A stretch of DNA of 64,000 nt, taken from contig CM023537.1 of the NCBI GenBank assembly GCA_013350335.1, positions 47,676,111 to 47,740,110 of the forward strand, given 5' to 3'. The notes under the pieces are model-generated. The model did not search any database, was not told the DNA's origin, and worked only from the letters and a program-made list of their open reading frames with translations. Below are positions 59,052 through 64,000 of the stretch, one piece after another; position 1 is the first letter of the stretch; the number at the start of each line of letters is the position of its first letter. Position numbers and translations under genes: made by a program. The stretch is from Chimonanthus salicifolius (Eukaryota > Streptophyta > Magnoliopsida > Laurales > Calycanthaceae).

Positions 59052-60751
59052 CCCACCTCAGGAAGTGGGAGGTTGCGGGTTCGAGCCCCATGGCATAACC
59101 TTGGTGTGCACCATGGGTAGTGGGCTCACCTGTGGGAGTTTTACGCTAGGTATCCCGCGATTTTTCACACGTAAATTAAAAAAAAATACCCCTGAATTTG
59201 AAATTATTTATTACTTTACATTAACATCGTATGTCTAATCATTTAAATTTAATTCTTTATTACATTATGTTAAAGTTCATAGCTTGAACCTTGAATTTAA
59301 AATTATTTGTTACTTTGCATCAATAGCGTATGTCTAATCATTTAAATTTAATTCTTTAATACCTTATGTTGATGAGATCAGTTCTTTTATTAAAATGATG
59401 ATTAAATAATTTATTATAGATATTATAGAACTAATCAAAATGATCTATTAAATTATATAAATTCTTAATTTTAAATTAAAATTAAAATAAAAATATTATA
59501 TAATTGGAAAACCACATTTAACGCTGTAAATCAAGTGTCTTACACTTAGTGTTTTGGAAATATGAAAACATGAAAAGGTTGATTATACCACATATCGAGT
59601 ACTAGATATCTCCGTGTATTTTTATGACTTCGTCTTCACTGTTAAATTGGAGCTTTACTAAGTGGGTAATTTGTGGGGGTCAAAATCTGTAGAAGTAGAA
59701 CGAGCGAGGCATCTCGTTAGATTCACAATTTAAAAATATGGAAGGTGTGTGAATTTGGAGTCTCAACTAGTTCAAATGAGTAATTTTACAGAGCAAAATA
59801 GTTTTAGGGTCAAAGTTGGAGAAAGTTCAGATATTTATGATTGTTCCATTATACACTAATGAGTTGGATCAATGGGTTCCCGAACTCGGATCGAGTCAAA
59901 CTTGGACTTTTCAGAAATCTCACTCCATAATCCTCTTGATTAACAGAGCACAAATCACCATTAACGGCTCATAATCGCGCAATTAGTTCTAATTAGGGTC
60001 AAAGTATTATACAATAAAATATTTCTATAATAATTTATAAATAATTTCTTTCAATTGTTAGATGAGTAAGATGCATGTTATTACTCATTAATACCTAATT
60101 TTAAATGATGATGGTGATGATTATAATTGAAATAACTATTATAATAATCTAAATAATATAATAACAATTATATACATTGTATATTTGATTCAAATTATAT
60201 TTTACTTAAATGGTAATAATTATGTAATAAAGAGCACAATTGCTTTAAATCTTGACATAAGCTACCTCAATATTATCAAGAAATTCATAAATTAGCTCAA
60301 ACTAGCTTCATTCATTGATCGAGCAATGAGTAGGCATGGGATACAGATTGGGTTCAATTATGATTGGTAAGGTTGACCATCAACTAGGTCTTAAGTCGTG
60401 AATTAGTTCTTCGGTTGAGTTAAGTTGAACATGAGTCAAGGGTTGAATTAGTTGGGTCATGGGTTGGGAGATGAATCAAGTCAATTGAAACATGGAATGG
60501 GTCAAGGGTCACAGATTGGATCACAAGTCACCCTTGCTTATGAGAGGTCTTGGGATTAAGCCCCTCTCAACACAAAAAGGGCCACTCCCGTTAGTTTTGT
60601 ACTCAACGTTTGCAGATTGGGAGATTTACACAAGCCCCAAGGATTAGTCAGGTGGGACACCTTGAAAATTCAGGAGGGGCGTTTGGATACCTTGTCTTAA
60701 AAAAAAAAAAAGATATGCATAAGTTCATTGATTAAGCCCATTAAAAGGCTT

Positions 60752-63450
60752 TGTTGATGTGCAAATTTTAAATTTATAAATCTCGCAAGCGCACGAACCA
60801 TTTAATAGTATAGTAGTATGAGTGCGAGGTTGAACCCAAAGGAAATCCACAAAATATATGCTTAAAATTAAATTGGAACCTTTAAAAAGATGTGATTATA
60901 AGAAATCTAATACATGGAGTTACAATTTTAATTTAGGTCTTAGAAAACCAACGTTAGCACCACTATTATCTAACTTATGAATTTAACAAGTAGAAAATCA
61001 AATCCATCTTCTTTTTATTAAATTGGTGAAACATGAATATGTAGTCTCGTCTTAATTCAAAATCACATGTTTTAAGTTCAAAATATCATATCTCCAACCT
61101 TAGTTAGGTGAATCTTGAGAGAGAATTTTTTAATAAAAAGAATTACATGAACATACAATAATAAATTGAACATTTAAAATACAACAAACAAACAAAGAAA
61201 CTAACATAATAAAAGACTGAAAATTAAATTGCAAGTAAATTAAATTACAGAATTTAAAAGTGCAGAATGTAAAGGGTGGTTGTTGGAATAGACTGTTCAT
61301 CGCCCAAAATGTGTAAACATATAAAAAACCTACATCTGAATTCGTGTAAAAGTCCAAATATCAATTCATGTCCATCATCAAAGTTAAGAATTTATAAACT
61401 TTAGTTTAATAATCGGGCCTTAGTAACTTATATTCAACATTTACAACCTAAGTCCTAACTATTTCATGTCCAATTAACTAAATAAAGAATACAAATTTTA
61501 AAATCAAATCTAAATAATTATCAAGGAGATCTGAAAATTGGATGTTTCAGGGTTCTAAAGGAATGCTTTGTATTTATTTCATGGAAGAATTCAGTACAGG
61601 CAATCATAATTAAGTATAAGAAAGACAAAATAAAATGAAAATTTACAACTCTCACTTGTAAAATTCGAAAATAAAATGCTTTTGTCTTCTTGCCTTTTCT
61701 CCCCAGCCTTTGGTCCTCTTGAGCTCCAGGTCAAATTTAAATTTCATGTTGTGCCAAGTGATCTATTTATAGGCTCCAGGAATGAATAGATGGTTGGGAT
61801 TAAATCTGGGTTTAAGTTATTAATGGAGGGCTAAGATTGGAGCTCACCCCAAGGTGGATGGATGAGATTTGAAGTTAAAAGGTTAGGGTTTATAGGGCAT
61901 ACACGAATTTGGGTGACTTGGGATTGAGGTTGGCTTGTTGGCTAAGCAAGGGATGAGAGAAAATTGGGATTTAAGAGAGAAGATGGGGCATGGGTGAATT
62001 TTGCATGTGCTTATGGTTTTAATGCAATGCAATGCAATGAATGGATGAGATTTAAAGTTGGAGTGAATGAATGGATGAGATGAAGTAGATGATGTGGAGG
62101 GTTGACCACATAGGGATTTCGAATCAGGTGGACAAGATATGGGAAAATCATCTGGGGAGGAAAGATTGGGATGATGAGGTGTTTTGGGATCTTGCCAATG
62201 AATCTCGATGGGTTTTGGTCTAAGTGCATGAAGAGATTTTAGAACTAAAATAGTGTGGAGGTGGAGATGAGATGACAAATTTGAATATGGTGGAGATGGA
62301 TTAGGTGATGAGGTGTATATCATGTGTAAAATTTGAATGGAAAGGAGGAGGTGGCTTGGGTTCCAAGTTAATCTAGATCTAGGGTTTTATGGATGACTGG
62401 CTATGATGAAATGGACCTAAATCCAAGGGTATAAACGTATCGACGGGATAAAAAAAATTCGGCAGAATATCGATTGGTTTCTTTTTTTAAAAAAAAAACA
62501 AATATCGATTGTGGGCCCTGTCAATATCTCGACCGATATTCGTCAGATACGAGCGAATATCGGCCGATATTTATATTTTTAAAATTTTTTTAAAACAGAC
62601 TTTTTATTTTTTTAAATATTTTTTTCAAAAAGAAAAAGCCACGTAGATTTTCTAAAAAACAATTGAGGAGAGAGAAAAAATCTCGGCCGAAATCTCAGTC
62701 TGGCCGACTTTTCCACCCCTGCCTAAATCTAATGGCCTACTAATGGATGGATGAGATGAATGATGAAAATGATATGATAATGTATGAGGGGTTAAGATAC
62801 CATGGTAACCTAGATGATGGATGGAATGGATGGCCTAGATCTAAGATGATGGATGTATGCAATGGATATGGAAAGCTTGCTATAGGTTTGACCTAATTTT
62901 GATGCATGAGATGAATGGTCAGGATTTAAGATGGAGAATGGATGTTGTGGATGACAAGGAGAAGAACAAGGCTTTGGGTATGTGAATGGGTTATGGACTT
63001 GGGTTTTGGACCTATAAATGGGCACATGGGCCTCTAGTGGATCTTGAACTTGAGCTTGAGGACTTGGGCCTTTGTTGAACTTGAAGTGCACATTGGCCTG
63101 GCCCATTTTGATATGCGCATGAACTGCTTGTGGCTTGGCCCAATGATGGCTTGTGAAGCTTAGCTTGGCCCAATTTTAGTGAATCTCTAGCCTATGGACT
63201 TGTATCTTCTTCAGACTTCATCAAGTTTTATCCAATCTTCAATTTCTTGGAATCTAATAATTAATTCACCACTTATCTAAAAATTATTGGATTAATATGG
63301 ACTCTCATAAATGGATCAAGACGAACCAATTTACAATTATATTCCTAAAATGGTGAAATAACTACCGGAAAATGCATCTAATATACACTAAAACGAATGT
63401 TAACTAATCTAGATAATAAGGGTAAAAATATCATTTTTCATGTCTTAACA
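60752..63450 (-). mobile_element. minus-strand LTR-type element, uninterrupted copy (2699 bp)
   Basis: Starts TGTTGATG and ends TCTTAACA (copy A: CTCAACA), with flanks GGCTT and GGCTC. It shows the full LTR without the nested insertion. The TATA-like CTATAAATAG on the minus strand is at about 61763-61772. No protein domain. Confidence 0.78.
62424..62721. mobile_element. hAT-type MITE, copy B (298 bp)
   Basis: Same insertion as 15355-15671, with CCTAAATC at 62416-62423 and 62722-62729. Start CAAGGGTATAAACGTA, end CACCCCTG. Confidence 0.87.
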
Positions 63451-64000
63451 GGCTCCATTAGCAAAACCCCCAAATTCTAACCAAGGTTTAACCCTAACTT
63501 ACGTCATACAAATCCAACCCCTAACAAATTCCCAATTTTCATTCACCCTAGAACCCCAAATCAACATTTTCCATATTTTCATCTCTCCTCTTAAGGTCCT
63601 AGCTCAATTTAGGTTCAACCCTTGCTTAATGCAAACCCAAACAACATTTTTTTTTCTCCTTCCTCCAACTGCATTCTCGATTCCAAGCCCCCATTGTTCT
63701 TTTCAACCTCCATTCCACTTAGTTCTCATGCTAAATACACATTGGAGAGGAAGGAAAGTGGAAAAGCAGCACACATTACCTTCTTTGGGAGAAAAACACT
63801 AACAAGGGGGCTTTGGACGGGATCTTGATCCAATCCACACACATGCAAGGAGGGATTTTGAGGGAAAAGGAAGAGGGGGGGAATGGGGGGAAGGCGGAAA
63901 GGAGGTCTTGGAATGGCTGAAACAAGTTCTCATGGAGAATGAGAGAATTAGAAGAAGATAAACTGAAATTTCGCATCAAATGGGGCTTAAATACTTAGAC

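Larger units (their letters stand above)
55971..59178 (+). mobile_element. tRNA-derived SINE split by a solo LTR
   Basis: The head with box A (GGGTGTAGCTCAACTGG) is at 55971-55995. The rest, with box B (GGTTCGAGCCC), body and A-tail, is at 59052-59178. Removing 55996-59051 and one target copy restores the order seen in the intact SINE at 23743. AAATAC before the head and after the A-run may be its own short TSD. Confidence 0.88.
58554..64000. repeat. segmental duplication copy B (partner 8331-16985), cut by right window edge
   Basis: Same order as copy A. It lacks the Tekay solo LTR: AGATG occurs once at 62270-62274. It also lacks the gypsy insertion at TAAAT, 58554-58558. It has about 190 extra bases at 59627-59815 and lacks about 100 bases at 63370. 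Confidence 0.95.

Overview
This 64 kb window is AT-rich nuclear DNA from a flowering plant. It is almost entirely nested transposable elements plus debris of plant genes; I see no intact conserved host gene. Plant origin rests on chromovirus-type Ty3/gypsy and Copia-type LTR elements, plant hAT transposases (BED finger, DUF659-like core), tRNA-derived SINEs, and fragments of plant gene families (patellin, EMB506/AKR-like ankyrin, ITN1/ACD6-like ankyrin-PGG). The species cannot be named from this; nothing looks grass-specific.

Layout. 1-8330: minus-strand Tekay/Del-like Ty3/gypsy element with a 3.5 kb 5' LTR, its 3' part beyond the left edge. 8331-16985: copy A of a duplicated segment, interrupted by a 3.34 kb solo LTR of the same family (11861-15200). 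17 kb to 24.3 kb: an LTR-like stretch, one possible small gene (18472-18666), a truncated short-LTR retroelement, an hAT-like element holding a 270-bp-arm inverted repeat, an hAT MITE and a SINE. 24299-31223: a complete but dead hAT element with an 8-bp target duplication, itself carrying a 2.0 kb TIR element in its first intron. 32-36 kb: two SINEs, an ankyrin-PGG pseudogene piece, Copia and LINE fragments, a strong hairpin. 36733-42234: a second complete hAT with a near-intact transposase (one nonsense codon) and two ankyrin exons held between its TIRs. 42396-43835: non-autonomous hAT. 43.9-44.3 kb: patellin fragment. 45306-47046: solo LTR of a TGTTAG family. 47.6-47.9 kb: another ankyrin-type fragment. 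48195-55477: a complete LTR element of that TGTTAG family with no recognisable pol. 55971-59178: a SINE split by a 3.06 kb solo LTR. 58554-64000: copy B of the duplicated segment.

Insertion order can be read directly. A SINE was split by an LTR; that structure was duplicated; copy A then took two Tekay-type insertions, while copy B keeps both target sites empty. The most unusual signal is that the LTRs of several families carry arrays of short paired palindromic words with a CGAC/GTCG-type core, each family with its own variant, upstream of the conserved 3' part of the LTR.
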